A stretch of DNA of 64,000 nt from Selenomonadaceae bacterium (GCA_017535925.1 JAFXTD010000055.1:88258-152257), one strand, 5' to 3'; numbered from the stretch's first letter, positions 8,761 to 18,014 are shown. The notes: generated by a model not told the origin, from the letters alone. Made by a program: numbers and translations.

Positions 8761-9330
8761 TTAATCTTCTTTGTAGAGGAGTTCGAGCTTGCCGCTTCTG
8801 GGGTGGAACATCAGCCCGTGAATTTTAACATCTTTCGGGATAAGCGGGTTGTCGCGCAGTTGCTTGACGACTTTCATAACGTTTTCTTCGGGCTTTTGGA
8901 AGCTGTCCGTCCACTCAACCAATTCCTTTTCAACCATCTTAATCGCGTCGGGGGCAATGCCGCGAGAAATCATTCCCTTTGTCAAACTTTCGGAAGTGGT
9001 CTTCGCCATGCCGCATTCGTGGTGACCGATAATCGCAACTTCCTGCACGCCGAGTTCATAAATGCAAACGAGCAGGCTGCGCACCGTCGTATCGAAGACG
9101 CCGTTCAAGCAGTTGCCGACGGTCTTGATAATTTTTGCGTCGCCGCGTTTGATTCCCAGACACGGCTCCAAAAAATTAACGAGGCGCGTATCCATGCAGG
9201 TGACGATTGCCAAATGTTTCTTCGGCAATTTGCTGTCGTGATGATCCTCGTGCTCGTAAGCTTTGTACTCTTCGGGCAGGTTCGCGCAGAAGTTTTCATT
9301 TGTCTTAAGCATTTCATCGATAACGGACAT
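8761..9330 (-). CDS. Beta-class carbonic anhydrase
   Basis: Zinc enzyme that interconverts carbon dioxide and bicarbonate in the cytoplasm. The 189-residue length fits the short beta-class enzymes. The zinc ligands are C45, H103 and C106 (motifs CMDTRL and GHHECGM), and the D47-R49 dyad is present. The start is an ATG with GGGAGG upstream. The gene lies 48 bp after a small acidic protein gene on the same strand and ends in a strong terminator. Confidence 0.92.
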   Translation of the reverse strand: MSVIDEMLKTNENFCANLPEEYKAYEHEDHHDSKLPKKHLAIVTCMDTRLVNFLEPCLGIKRGDAKIIKTVGNCLNGVFDTTVRSLLVCIYELGVQEVAIIGHHECGMAKTTSESLTKGMISRGIAPDAIKMVEKELVEWTDSFQKPEENVMKVVKQLRDNPLIPKDVKIHGLMFHPRSGKLELLYKED

Positions 9331-9378
9331 TTAATTACCTCCCAAAAAATTTATCGGCTTCATTTTATACTTGCCGCT

Positions 9379-9594
9379 TTAATTAATCAAGAATAAATCG
9401 TCCATCTCTTTGATTTTTTCTTCGAGGTCAAAGTCAACGTCTTCCTCGTAATATTGATAGAAGTCCTCGTCCGTTCTCGTGTTGATATAAAGATAACGTT
9501 CGTCGTCCTCGTCGACCGCCAAGCCGTAGCTGACAATTTCCTCGACGTTGATGCGTTCGTCGCCAAGCTTTATGAAACGTGGCAATTCTTTCAT
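9379..9594 (-). CDS. Small acidic hypothetical protein
   Basis: A 71-residue protein, strongly acidic in its second half (DEDFYQYYEEDVDFDLEEK). It has no signal peptide or membrane segment, and I do not recognise the family. It is believable as a gene because an AAAGGAG site precedes the ATG at good spacing and it sits directly upstream of the carbonic anhydrase gene on the same strand, so both are probably co-transcribed. A regulatory or adaptor role is possible but not supported by any motif. Confidence 0.7.
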   Translation of the reverse strand: MKELPRFIKLGDERINVEEIVSYGLAVDEDDERYLYINTRTDEDFYQYYEEDVDFDLEEKIKEMDDLFLIN

Positions 9595-9650
9595 GGCAAC
9601 CGCTCCTTTCTTGTCGAAATTTTATAATCTTTCCGCGCCGCTGTCAACGC

Positions 9651-9679
9651 TTTACATTTCGAAACTAATTCGCTATCAT
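9651..9679 (+). promoter_or_regulatory. thrS promoter
   Basis: TTTACA (9651-9656), 17 bp, TATCAT (9674-9679), 28 bp before the thrS start. No room or sequence for a T-box leader. Confidence 0.55.
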
Positions 9680-9706
9680 ACGCAATAATCAAAGGAGGCA
9701 ATACGA

Positions 9707-11491
9707 ATGGCAACAATCATAACGAAAGACGGCTCTTTGGCGGAAGTCGAAGGCGCGGAGGCTCTGCACGCTCTTAGACACACCGCCTCGCATATCATGG
9801 CGCAAGCGATAAAGCATCTCTACGGCGGCGCGGACGGCAAAGGCGTTCAACTTGCAATCGGCCCGGCGATTGACACCGGCTTTTATTACGACATTGACAC
9901 CGAGAAAAAAATTACCGACGAAGACCTCGCCGATATCGAACGCGAAATGAAAAATATCGTCAAGCAAAATCTAAAGCTGGAACGGACGACGCTCAACCGA
10001 GCCGACGCGCTGAAAAAATTTTCCGACGAGGGCGAAATTTACAAAGTCGAATTGATTGAGGCTCTGCCCGAAGACGCAGAAATTTCTTTGTTCACGCAAG
10101 GCGACTTCACCGACCTGTGCGCCGGTCCTCACGTTCAATCGACGGGCAAAGTCAAAGCCTTCAAGCTCATGTCGATTGCGGGAGCATATTGGCGCGGCGA
10201 CGAACACAATAAAATGTTGCAGAGGATTTACGGCACGGCTTTTGAAAACAAAGACGAGCTCAAAGAATATTTGCACATGTTGGAAGAGGCGGCGCGTCGA
10301 GACCACAGAAAACTTGGCAAGGAATTGGATTTGTTCAGCTTGCACGACGAAGGTCCCGGCTTCCCGTTCTTCCACCCCAACGGCATGATTATTCGCAACG
10401 AGCTGATAAATTATTGGCGCGAGGTTCATCGTCGTTACGGCTATCAGGAAATTAAGACGCCGATAATTTTAAATCGCAAGCTCTGGGAAACTTCGGGGCA
10501 CTGGGATCATTACAAAGAGAACATGTACTTCACGCAGATTGACGAGGAAGATTATGCCGTCAAGCCCATGAATTGTCCCGGCGGCATGTTGGTTTACAAT
10601 ACGCACGTTCACAGCTACCGCGATTTGCCGTTGAGACTTGGTGAGTTGGGTTTGGTTCATCGTCACGAAAAAAGCGGCGTCCTTCACGGCTTGTTCAGAG
10701 TTCGCAACTTCACGCAAGACGACGCGCATATTTTCATGACACCCGCGCAAGTCGAGCCGGAAATTCAAAAGACGATTGACTTATTCGACGAGGTTTATAA
10801 AACTTTCGGGCTGACTTACAAAGCCGAACTTTCAACGCGACCCGAAAATTCAATGGGCGACGACGAAACTTGGGAACTTGCAACCGACGCCTTGAGAAAA
10901 GCTTTGGAACATCGCGGGCTTGAATACGTCATCAACGAGGGCGACGGTGCTTTCTACGGTCCGAAGATTGACTTCCACTTGAAAGACTCAATCGGCAGAA
11001 CTTGGCAATGCGGCACGATTCAACTTGACATGCTCCTCCCCGAAAAGTTCGACTTGAATTATATCGGCGAGGACGGCAACAAGCATCGCCCGATTATGGT
11101 GCACCGCGTCGTTTACGGCTCAATCGAACGCTTTATCGGAATTCTGATTGAGAATTATGCGGGCGCGTTCCCCGTGTGGCTTGCTCCCGTTCAGATAAAA
11201 CTTTTGCCGATAACCGACAATCATCTTGCCTTCGCCAAAGACCTCGCCGAAAAATTTTTCAAGCTCAATCTTCGCGCAGAAATCGACGACCGCAACGAGA
11301 AAATCAACAAGAAAATTCGTGACGCGCAAGTCCGCAAAATTCCTTACACGATTGTTATCGGCGACAAGGAAATTGAGACGGGCGTCTTGCCGATTCGCAA
11401 ATACAGCGACAAGGACAGCGTCAACATGAGCGTCGAAGACTTTATCGATTACGTTCAAGAAAAAATTTCGACACGCGAACAAACTTTCTGA
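9707..11491 (+). CDS. thrS: Threonyl-tRNA synthetase, lacking a TGS domain
   Basis: Charges tRNA-Thr with threonine. It has 594 residues; bacterial enzymes are usually about 640. The N-terminal TGS domain is missing: after about 15 residues the protein goes straight into the editing domain (ALRHTASHIMAQAIKHLY, DFTDLCAGPHV). The class II core (MNCPGGMLVY; motif 2 around HRHEKSGVLHGLFRVRNF; motif 3 near the end of the core) and the anticodon-binding domain (last 100 residues) are intact. The ATG has AAAGGAGG 6-7 bp upstream, and no earlier start exists in frame behind the promoter. A terminator follows at 11508-11549. The function is secure; the loss of TGS is the odd point. Confidence 0.95.
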   Translation: MATIITKDGSLAEVEGAEALHALRHTASHIMAQAIKHLYGGADGKGVQLAIGPAIDTGFYYDIDTEKKITDEDLADIEREMKNIVKQNLKLERTTLNRADALKKFSDEGEIYKVELIEALPEDAEISLFTQGDFTDLCAGPHVQSTGKVKAFKLMSIAGAYWRGDEHNKMLQRIYGTAFENKDELKEYLHMLEEAARRDHRKLGKELDLFSLHDEGPGFPFFHPNGMIIRNELINYWREVHRRYGYQEIKTPIILNRKLWETSGHWDHYKENMYFTQIDEEDYAVKPMNCPGGMLVYNTHVHSYRDLPLRLGELGLVHRHEKSGVLHGLFRVRNFTQDDAHIFMTPAQVEPEIQKTIDLFDEVYKTFGLTYKAELSTRPENSMGDDETWELATDALRKALEHRGLEYVINEGDGAFYGPKIDFHLKDSIGRTWQCGTIQLDMLLPEKFDLNYIGEDGNKHRPIMVHRVVYGSIERFIGILIENYAGAFPVWLAPVQIKLLPITDNHLAFAKDLAEKFFKLNLRAEIDDRNEKINKKIRDAQVRKIPYTIVIGDKEIETGVLPIRKYSDKDSVNMSVEDFIDYVQEKISTREQTF

Positions 11492-11507
11492 CATAAAACT
11501 TTCCGAC

Positions 11508-11549
11508 AAAAAAAAAAAGCGACGGGATAAAATTTCTCGCCGCTTTTTT
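11508..11549. terminator. Bidirectional terminator between thrS and the rhodanese gene
   Basis: Stem GCGACGGGA / TCTCGCCGC, preceded by 11 A and followed by six T, so it can act on both converging genes. Confidence 0.8.
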
Positions 11550-11551
11550 AA

Positions 11552-11579
11552 TTCCCAATTCCCAATTCCTAATTCCTAA
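11552..11579 (-). repeat. TTAGNNN heptamer array, four units, at the rhodanese stop codon
   Basis: In the direction of the rhodanese gene: TTAGGAA, TTAGGAA, TTGGGAA, TTGGGAA. The TAG of the first unit is the stop codon. The array is the same, unit for unit, as the one after potC. Confidence 0.9.
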
Positions 11580-12289
11580 TTGTTATCAACCGCCGTGCCT
11601 TCGACGGGTCCCGTCCAATCGATAATGCCGCCCATAGTGTAGACGTTCGTGTAGCCGTTTTCGATTAAAACTTTTGCAGTCAGCCGCCCGCGGTTGCCGT
11701 CGCCGCAGTAGGTGATAAGCGGTGCCTCTTTGTCGGGTATCTTCTCGAAATTTTCTGCCACGGCTGCTTCAAGCGGAAAGTGAATCGCATTTGGAATATG
11801 CCGCATCTCGTAATCTTTCGGGAAACGACAATCCAAAAGTTTTGCGTCAGGATTCTCCGCTAAAATTTTCATTGCCTCTTCTTGAGAAATTTGCTTGTAG
11901 GTTGCAACGTCCGAGCCTTCGACCTCTCCGCTCCAATCGACAAGCCCGCCCATCTCATAAACGTTTTTGTAGCCTTTGTCAGCCAAAATTTGTGCCGAAT
12001 CTTCTGCGCGGCGACCCGTCCAGCAATAAATTATAATCGTCGAGTCCTTGTCGGGGATTTTGGCGAAGTCTCCTTTGCGCAAATCTTCAATCGGCAACAA
12101 GACGGCGTTGGGAATGTGTTTTTTGTCGTACTCGTCTTGAGTCCGAACATCAAGTAAAATTGCGTCGGGGTTGTCTGTCATCATTTTGGTTGCCTCGTCG
12201 TGTGTCAAGTATTTGAAAGTGTTTTTCTCGCCGCAACCCGCGCACAATGCAAGCATGAAAATCATCAGCACGGACAAAAATTTTTTCAT
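11576..12289 (-). CDS. Lipoprotein with two rhodanese domains
   Basis: A 237-residue protein with a lipoprotein-type signal (MKKFLSVLMIFMLALCAGC). The two rhodanese domains are at about residues 30-120 and 130-230. Both keep the active cysteine (YCWTGRRAED and YCGDGNRGRL). The enzyme class transfers sulfur, but such tandem envelope proteins may serve in redox or sulfide metabolism instead; the substrate is unknown. It lies 56 bp downstream of the permease-kinase gene on the same strand and may be co-transcribed with it. The ATG is preceded by CGGAGG. The stop codon is the first unit of a heptamer repeat array. Confidence 0.88.
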   Translation of the reverse strand: MKKFLSVLMIFMLALCAGCGEKNTFKYLTHDEATKMMTDNPDAILLDVRTQDEYDKKHIPNAVLLPIEDLRKGDFAKIPDKDSTIIIYCWTGRRAEDSAQILADKGYKNVYEMGGLVDWSGEVEGSDVATYKQISQEEAMKILAENPDAKLLDCRFPKDYEMRHIPNAIHFPLEAAVAENFEKIPDKEAPLITYCGDGNRGRLTAKVLIENGYTNVYTMGGIIDWTGPVEGTAVDNN

Positions 12290-12314
12290 TTCAAAACCTC
12301 CGTTGATAAGCTTT

Positions 12315-12349
12315 CAGCTAACCACTAACAGCTAACAGCTAACAGCTAA
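12315..12349 (-). repeat. TTAGNNN heptamer array, five units, at the permease-kinase stop codon
   Basis: In the direction of transcription: TTAGCTG, TTAGCTG, TTAGCTG, TTAGTGG, TTAGCTG. The first TAG is the stop codon of the upstream gene. The array fills most of the gap before the rhodanese gene. Confidence 0.9.
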
Positions 12350-15246
12350 TTTAAAACCTCCGTTAAAGTTTCAATCATTTTTTGAACGTCAAGAGGTTTG
12401 GCAATGTGGCTGTTCATGCCCGCCTCCTTTGCCGCCTGTATGTCTTCCGTGAAGGCGTTCGCCGTCATTGCGATTATCGGAATGTGCGCAAGTTTCAAAT
12501 TCGGAAGTGAACGAATTGCTTTCGTTGCCTCGTAGCCGTTCATGACCGGCATTTGAACATCCATTAAAATCGCGTCGAAGTCGCCGGGCTTGCTTGCCGA
12601 AATTTTTTCGACGGCAACCTGTCCGTTTTCTGCCGTGTCCAAAGAAAATCCGAACTCCGTCAAAATCAGCGAGGCTATTTCGCGATTGACCTCGTTGTCC
12701 TCGACAAGAAGAAGTTTTATCTTGCTGAAGTCAATTTCACGATTGGAATCTGTCGTTTCGACTTCGACCTCTTCGGGCTCGTCGACAATCGGGAAGTCAA
12801 CGCGAACGATAAATTCCGTGCCCTTGCCCAGTTCGCTCTCAACGTCAATCGTGCCGCCCATAAGTTCGACGATACTCTTTGTGATTGACATGCCCAAGCC
12901 CGTGCCTTGAATGTTGCTGACGGAGCGGTCGCGTTCGTAGGCGGCGAAAACTTTTTTTGCAAATTCGGGCGTCATGCCCATGCCGGTATCCTTCACGCGC
13001 AATTCGTAAGAACCTCTTTCATCGTTGCCGCCGATTTGCCGCAAAGTCACGGTGACGGAGCCGCCTTCGGGCGTGAATTTGTAAGCGTTGCTGATTAAAT
13101 TCAAGAGGACACGATTGAGGCGCGGCGTATCGCACAGAACGGTTTTGTTCATGACGTGGTCGAAATTGACTTCGAACTTCAAGCCCTTGTTTTCCATTTG
13201 CGTCGCGAATAAATCTTTGACCTCGTTCAAAGCTTTGACGAGATTTGATTCTTGAGGGTCGAGTTCCATTTTGCCGGACTCAATGCGGCTCATGTCGAGG
13301 ATGTCGTTTATCAAAGAGAGCAGGTGATTGTTCGAAGCCTCTATCTTGTCGAGATAATCTTTTGTCCTCTGCGGAAGTCCCGGCTCCTTCTTGATAAGAT
13401 TCGTGTAGCCGATAATCGCGTTCATTGGCGTGCGAATGTCGTGGCTCATGTTCGAGAGGAAAGTCGACTTCGCCTTGTTGCTCCGTTCCGCTTGAACTTT
13501 TTCACGCTCCATATTTTTTTCGCGATTCATCATCAAGTTGTAAATGTTGAACATGATAAACAGCGCGATTGTTATCAAAATCATTTGCATGAGGTTGTGG
13601 CGCGTCAAAGAGTCGCTCACGATTTTCATTTGCCCTTGCAGATAATATTGCGAATCTGCTTTTTCTCTGTCGGAAGGAGGGATGCCGTGTTCGTTGAGCT
13701 CTTCGGTGTAATATTCTCGCAAGTTGCCCAAGACCGTTTGAGCTGCGTCGCTTGTTGCCTCACGAACCCAAAGCATCGACGTGAAGAAAATTAAAAACAG
13801 CAAAGCTATCCAAGAGATTGTCGACTTGCCGAAACGTCGTTGCTCGTTGTCGCGCTGAAAGATATATCGGAAGAAGACGAAGCCGAGAATGCTCCAACAA
13901 ATCAGAATCAAATAACTTTCGGTCGTCATTGCGCTGACTGTCCAGACGTTGGGCACCATGAAATACAGGAAGAAAATCAACGAGACGACGCAGCCGATTG
14001 TTCCGGTGATTTGCGGAAGGCTCTTGCCGACCGTCCGCGCAGTGATAATCGTGACGAGCGATGTGTAAGTGTAATCAATCGTTGCGCCGATTGTGTTCAC
14101 GTCGACAATCCAAGCAATCGCCGTTCGTCCGAGAAAAGGTATCGGCAAGCTTAACAACATGATAAACAGGACGGCGTTCGTGGGCGTATGATTTTCATTG
14201 AGCTTGCCGAACCAAGCGGGAAGCAAATCGTCACGAGTCAAAGCGTAAATCAAACGGCTTGCGGCGATATAATTTCCGACAAGACCGGTTATGACACCGC
14301 ACACGCAAGTTACCGCCAAAATTATCAAGCCCGTATCGCCCAAAAAGAAATGCACCGCGTGAAACGTAGGCAGCCCTTCAAGTCCCTCGTAACTGTCCAA
14401 GTTGTTAATGTATTCAGCCCAATTCGCGCAACCTTGAGGCAAAGTCGAAACGGCAAGAAGCGTGAGGAACGTATAAGCCAAAGCCGCCGCGACTACTGCG
14501 CAGAATAAAATTGCAAAAGTTTTTTTCACGGAGAACTTGAAACCTTCCGCCGATTGCGAAACGGATTCGAAGCCGACAAAAGCCCACGGCGCAAGCACGA
14601 CAATTCCGAAAATCGCCGCGAACGAATCATTGGTATCGGGAGGCAAGGCGGGCTCAATGTCAAAAATATTCACGCCGCTTGACACGACCGAGACGATACC
14701 GATTAAGACGCCGCCGAATAAAATTATCGCCGCGACGGTCTGAACCCAAGCCGCCAATTTGCCTCCGTACATGCAGACGACTCCGAAAATCCACAGCGCG
14801 CCCAAGCTCAACAGAACTTCGCCGAACCAAATATCAAAGCCGGCGATTGTATAATGAAAGCCGAATTGAAAAGTATCGCCCAAAAATTTTCTGAAGATAA
14901 TCGGCAGGGCGGTTGCGTTCGCCCAAGTGATTGCGATATAAACCAAAATCAAAAACCACGAACTCAAGAAGCCGTGGTCATAGCCGAGAGTTTTTTTTGC
15001 GTAGGAATAAGTGCCGCCGGCGTCAGGATATTTATTCATCATGAAGTGGTAGTTGTAGCCGATAATCAACATGATGATTCCGCCGACCGCCATGCCCAGT
15101 GCCGTGCCGAGCGGTCCGCCTATCGGCAAGAAAGTTGTGCCCGGCATGACGAATGCGCCCCAGCCGACCGCGCAACCGAATGACAATGCCCAAACGTTCA
15201 GCGGCGATAAATAAGGTTTAAGTTTTGTGTTTTCTGCAGTATCCAT
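12346..15246 (-). CDS. Amino-acid permease fused to hybrid histidine kinase and receiver
   Basis: A 966-residue fusion. Residues 1 to about 480 form an APC-superfamily transporter with about 12 membrane segments. A periplasm-facing loop and a further membrane helix follow. Then come a HisKA domain (SHDIRTPMNAIIGY, phospho-histidine), a HATPase domain (N box NLISNAYKFTPEG, DTGMGM, GTGLGM) and a C-terminal receiver (DAILMDVQMPVMNG with the acceptor aspartate). This is a transporter-sensor that could couple substrate binding or transport to phosphorelay; no DNA-binding output is present, so a partner must lie elsewhere. The ATG at 15246 is chosen over an in-frame TTG 13 codons upstream, because that codon overlaps the likely -10. 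The upstream rhodanese neighbour gives no hint of the substrate. Confidence 0.9.
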   Translation of the reverse strand: MDTAENTKLKPYLSPLNVWALSFGCAVGWGAFVMPGTTFLPIGGPLGTALGMAVGGIIMLIIGYNYHFMMNKYPDAGGTYSYAKKTLGYDHGFLSSWFLILVYIAITWANATALPIIFRKFLGDTFQFGFHYTIAGFDIWFGEVLLSLGALWIFGVVCMYGGKLAAWVQTVAAIILFGGVLIGIVSVVSSGVNIFDIEPALPPDTNDSFAAIFGIVVLAPWAFVGFESVSQSAEGFKFSVKKTFAILFCAVVAAALAYTFLTLLAVSTLPQGCANWAEYINNLDSYEGLEGLPTFHAVHFFLGDTGLIILAVTCVCGVITGLVGNYIAASRLIYALTRDDLLPAWFGKLNENHTPTNAVLFIMLLSLPIPFLGRTAIAWIVDVNTIGATIDYTYTSLVTIITARTVGKSLPQITGTIGCVVSLIFFLYFMVPNVWTVSAMTTESYLILICWSILGFVFFRYIFQRDNEQRRFGKSTISWIALLFLIFFTSMLWVREATSDAAQTVLGNLREYYTEELNEHGIPPSDREKADSQYYLQGQMKIVSDSLTRHNLMQMILITIALFIMFNIYNLMMNREKNMEREKVQAERSNKAKSTFLSNMSHDIRTPMNAIIGYTNLIKKEPGLPQRTKDYLDKIEASNNHLLSLINDILDMSRIESGKMELDPQESNLVKALNEVKDLFATQMENKGLKFEVNFDHVMNKTVLCDTPRLNRVLLNLISNAYKFTPEGGSVTVTLRQIGGNDERGSYELRVKDTGMGMTPEFAKKVFAAYERDRSVSNIQGTGLGMSITKSIVELMGGTIDVESELGKGTEFIVRVDFPIVDEPEEVEVETTDSNREIDFSKIKLLLVEDNEVNREIASLILTEFGFSLDTAENGQVAVEKISASKPGDFDAILMDVQMPVMNGYEATKAIRSLPNLKLAHIPIIAMTANAFTEDIQAAKEAGMNSHIAKPLDVQKMIETLTEVLN

Positions 15247-15284
15247 AAAGAGGGCACCGCTCTCCTTTAAATTATTTTCAAACA

Positions 15285-15312
15285 ATTATACACGAAACAC
15301 GGTTAAAGTAAA
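15285..15312 (-). promoter_or_regulatory. Possible promoter of the permease-kinase gene
   Basis: TATAAT (15290-15285) with a weak -35, TTTACT (15312-15307), at 16 bp. It is back to back with the promoter of the divergent Uma2-type gene. Confidence 0.4.
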
Positions 15313-15325
15313 GTTGCCGCTCAAG

Positions 15326-15354
15326 TTGACGCTTGGAAAATTTTTTTGTATTCT
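15326..15354 (+). promoter_or_regulatory. Promoter of the Uma2-type gene
   Basis: TTGACG (15326-15331), 17 bp, TATTCT (15349-15354), 22 bp before the start codon. Confidence 0.6.
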
Positions 15355-15376
15355 TTGATTAAAGGAGGCGATTTTT

Positions 15377-15958
15377 ATGTTGGCTTACGATACTCGCAAC
15401 GACTATGAAATTATCGAGGGGGTAAAATTTATGTCACCAAGTCCGTTTAAGCGACACGGAAAAGTTGTCGGGCGGTTGATGTTTTCGATTGGCACTTATG
15501 CTTTCATTAATCGGCTCGGGTCGGCATTCGCAGATAATTTTGACGTTAATCTTCCCGATGGAAATGTTCTTCGTCCTGATTTTATTTTTATAAGTGCTGC
15601 GAACGATAAAATTGTTTTCGACAACGAGGATGAAAACTTTCACGGCGTGCCCGATATGGTTGCCGAAATTTTTTCCCGCTCGACAATGAAACGCGACATG
15701 ACGATTAAAAAAGAAATCTACGAACGCAACGGCGTCAAAGAATATTGGATTATCAATCCTTGGAGCGAGAGCATCGAGGTTTATCTTCTGCGCGACGGAA
15801 AATATTTTTTGGACAACGTTTATCAAAATTACAGCAAAGAAGAATTGGAAAAGCTCACCGACGAGGAGCGGGCGGAAGTTTCAACGGAAATCCCCGTGAA
15901 AGTTTTGGACGGCTTCACGATTAAGATAAAAAATATTTTCGGTTGGTACTTTGAATGA
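15377..15958 (+). CDS. Uma2 family (DUF820) putative endonuclease
   Basis: A 193-residue protein of the Uma2/DUF820 family, which has a restriction-endonuclease-like PD-(D/E)XK fold. Visible family marks are the N-terminal YEIIEGVKFMSPSP, the RPDFIFIS strand with its aspartate, the PDMVAEIFS strand with its glutamate, and YERNGVKEYWIINP. The physiological role of these proteins is largely unknown. The start at 15377 has AAAGGAGG at good spacing. Its own promoter lies upstream, and 36 bp separate it from ktrB with no terminator seen, so read-through into ktrBA is possible. Confidence 0.85.
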   Translation: MLAYDTRNDYEIIEGVKFMSPSPFKRHGKVVGRLMFSIGTYAFINRLGSAFADNFDVNLPDGNVLRPDFIFISAANDKIVFDNEDENFHGVPDMVAEIFSRSTMKRDMTIKKEIYERNGVKEYWIINPWSESIEVYLLRDGKYFLDNVYQNYSKEELEKLTDEERAEVSTEIPVKVLDGFTIKIKNIFGWYFE

Positions 15959-15994
15959 TTTAAGAGAAAAATTTTTTCAACAAAGGATAATCGC

Positions 15995-17335
15995 ATGAAC
16001 AAACCGGAATATCTTTTTAAGCTCAAGCCCACTCAAATTATCTTGATGAGTTTTATGTTCATGATATTTTTGGGAACGCTTTTGTTAATGTTGCCGATAA
16101 GCACGACGAATAATCTCGGCTTGCACCCGATTGACGCGCTGTTCGTATCGACTTCCGCCTCCTGTGTGACGGGCTTAACGGTTGTCGACCTCCACAACGA
16201 CTTGACTTTTTTCGGGACGGTCGTCATGCTTTTTCTGATTCAAATCGGCGGGCTTGGGATAATGACGCTGGCAACTTTGGCAGTGCACACACTCGGCTAT
16301 CGTTTTCGCCTCAAGGAAAACATTGTCTTGCAGGAGTCGCTCAATCAAGGCGGCAGGGCGGGCTTGGTTGATTTAATTCGCAGCATGATTAAATACACTT
16401 TCGCCATTGAAATTTTTTTTGCCGTTGTGCTCACGATTCATTTTTATCCCGAATTCGGTGCAAATGCCGTCGGCTACGGAATTTTTCATTCGGTCTCGGC
16501 GTTTTGCAATGCCGGCTTCGATTTATTCGGCAACTACGACAGCCTCTGCAAACGCAACGACGATTACTTTCTCATGACGTGCATCGGGTTGCTGATAATT
16601 TTGGGCGGAATAGGTTTCACGGTTATCGCTGACGTTTTGCACGGAAAGAGTTGGCGGAAATATTCTCTGCACACAAAAATTGTTATCGCAATGAATCTTG
16701 CGCTGATTGTCGTCGGAACGATTTTGATTTTCGGAATGGAATATCGTAATTCCGATACGGTCGGAAATTTGAGCGTGCCCGCGCAGCTTGCCAATGCATG
16801 TTTCACTTCGGTTTCGTGCAGGACGGCAGGATTCAACACTTTCGATTTGGCGAAATCCGAACAGATAACTCAACTGACGATGATAATTTTAATGTTTATC
16901 GGCGCGAGTCCTCTTTCAACCGGCGGCGGAATAAAGAGCACCACGTTTTTTATAATCTTGCAGTCAATGTGGTCAGTCTTTCGCGGCAAGAGCGAGATAA
17001 TTGTTTTCGGCAGGACGATAAGTCGGGAATTGCGCGACCAAGCTTTTGCGATTTTCACAATGGGAACGATTTGGGTCGTGACGGCGGGAATAATTTTATC
17101 GGTGATAGACGGCGAAGTTCACGAATTGGAAGAGGTAATTTTCGAAACGGTTTCCGGCTTCGGGACGGTCGGCATGGGCATAGGAATAACTTCGGAATGG
17201 AACATGTGGGGGAAATTGATTTTGACGTTGACAATGTTGGTCGGCAGGGTCGGGATAATGACTTTCATGCTTTCATTGATAACGCAAAAAAATACGCGGA
17301 TAAAATACCCTGCGGAAAACATAATGATAGGTTGA
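15995..17335 (+). CDS. ktrB: Potassium uptake channel subunit KtrB
   Basis: Membrane pore of the KtrAB potassium uptake system, Trk/Ktr/HKT superfamily. The 446-residue length is typical. Four pore repeats are visible by their filter-like segments (SASCVTGLTV, SAFCNAGFDLFG, SCRTAGFNTFDL, SGFGTVGMGIG). The ATG follows AAAGGA. It is followed directly by ktrA. Confidence 0.93.
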   Translation: MNKPEYLFKLKPTQIILMSFMFMIFLGTLLLMLPISTTNNLGLHPIDALFVSTSASCVTGLTVVDLHNDLTFFGTVVMLFLIQIGGLGIMTLATLAVHTLGYRFRLKENIVLQESLNQGGRAGLVDLIRSMIKYTFAIEIFFAVVLTIHFYPEFGANAVGYGIFHSVSAFCNAGFDLFGNYDSLCKRNDDYFLMTCIGLLIILGGIGFTVIADVLHGKSWRKYSLHTKIVIAMNLALIVVGTILIFGMEYRNSDTVGNLSVPAQLANACFTSVSCRTAGFNTFDLAKSEQITQLTMIILMFIGASPLSTGGGIKSTTFFIILQSMWSVFRGKSEIIVFGRTISRELRDQAFAIFTMGTIWVVTAGIILSVIDGEVHELEEVIFETVSGFGTVGMGIGITSEWNMWGKLILTLTMLVGRVGIMTFMLSLITQKNTRIKYPAENIMIG

Positions 17336-17344
17336 GTGGTAAAG

Positions 17345-18001
17345 ATGGAAAAGAAAAATTTTGCAGTGTTCGGTCTGGGCAGATTCGGGCGCAACGTGGC
17401 ATTGACTTTGGCGGAATTGGGTTACGACGTGCTCGGCGTAGATAAAGATGAAAACATTACGGCGGAAATTGCACAAAGCTTGACAAACGTCGTGAGCTTC
17501 GACATAAGAGACTCTCACGCACTGAAAGAAGCCGGCATTTCGGATTTCGACGTGGTGATAATCGCCTCGAAAAATTTGGAAGCAAGTTTGATGGCGACAA
17601 TGCTCTGCAAAGAATTCAAAGTCGGCAAAATAATCGTCAAGGCGATTGACGAACGACACGCGAAGATGGCAACGCGATTGGGCGCGACGGAAATGATTTT
17701 TTCTGAACGTGACACGGCTCGAAAGTTGGCAAGGCGATTGGTTTCCCAAAATTCCTCCGACCTCAAAGAAATTGATGACAACATCGGCGTGTTGAGCTTG
17801 AACGTGCCGAAGAAACTTATCGGAAAAAATTTAATCGAATCAAATTTGCGTGAGAAATATAATTTGAATGCGGTAGCGATAAAAAGCGGCGAGGAAACTC
17901 TTGTACCGCCGCCGCCGAATCGTATCTTCAAGGCGGGCGATAAAATCTTTCTAATCGGGACAAAAGAAATGCTGACAAATTTTGAACGGGCAATGAATTG
18001 A
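17345..18001 (+). CDS. ktrA: Potassium uptake regulatory subunit KtrA
   Basis: Cytoplasmic RCK-type gating ring of KtrAB. Residues 1-130 form the NAD/ATP-binding Rossmann domain (NFAVFGLGRFGRNVALTL); residues 140-218 form the C-terminal RCK_C domain, which binds cyclic di-AMP in other Firmicutes. An in-frame GTG directly after the ktrB stop codon is a second possible start, three codons earlier. The ATG is preferred because it aligns with the usual start. Coupled to ktrB. Confidence 0.93.
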   Translation: MEKKNFAVFGLGRFGRNVALTLAELGYDVLGVDKDENITAEIAQSLTNVVSFDIRDSHALKEAGISDFDVVIIASKNLEASLMATMLCKEFKVGKIIVKAIDERHAKMATRLGATEMIFSERDTARKLARRLVSQNSSDLKEIDDNIGVLSLNVPKKLIGKNLIESNLREKYNLNAVAIKSGEETLVPPPPNRIFKAGDKIFLIGTKEMLTNFERAMN

Positions 18002-18014
18002 CGGAAAAATTATT

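Noticed and set aside
9595..9706. T-box leader for thrS
   Set aside because: The gap is too short and lacks the T-box sequence; an ordinary promoter fits.
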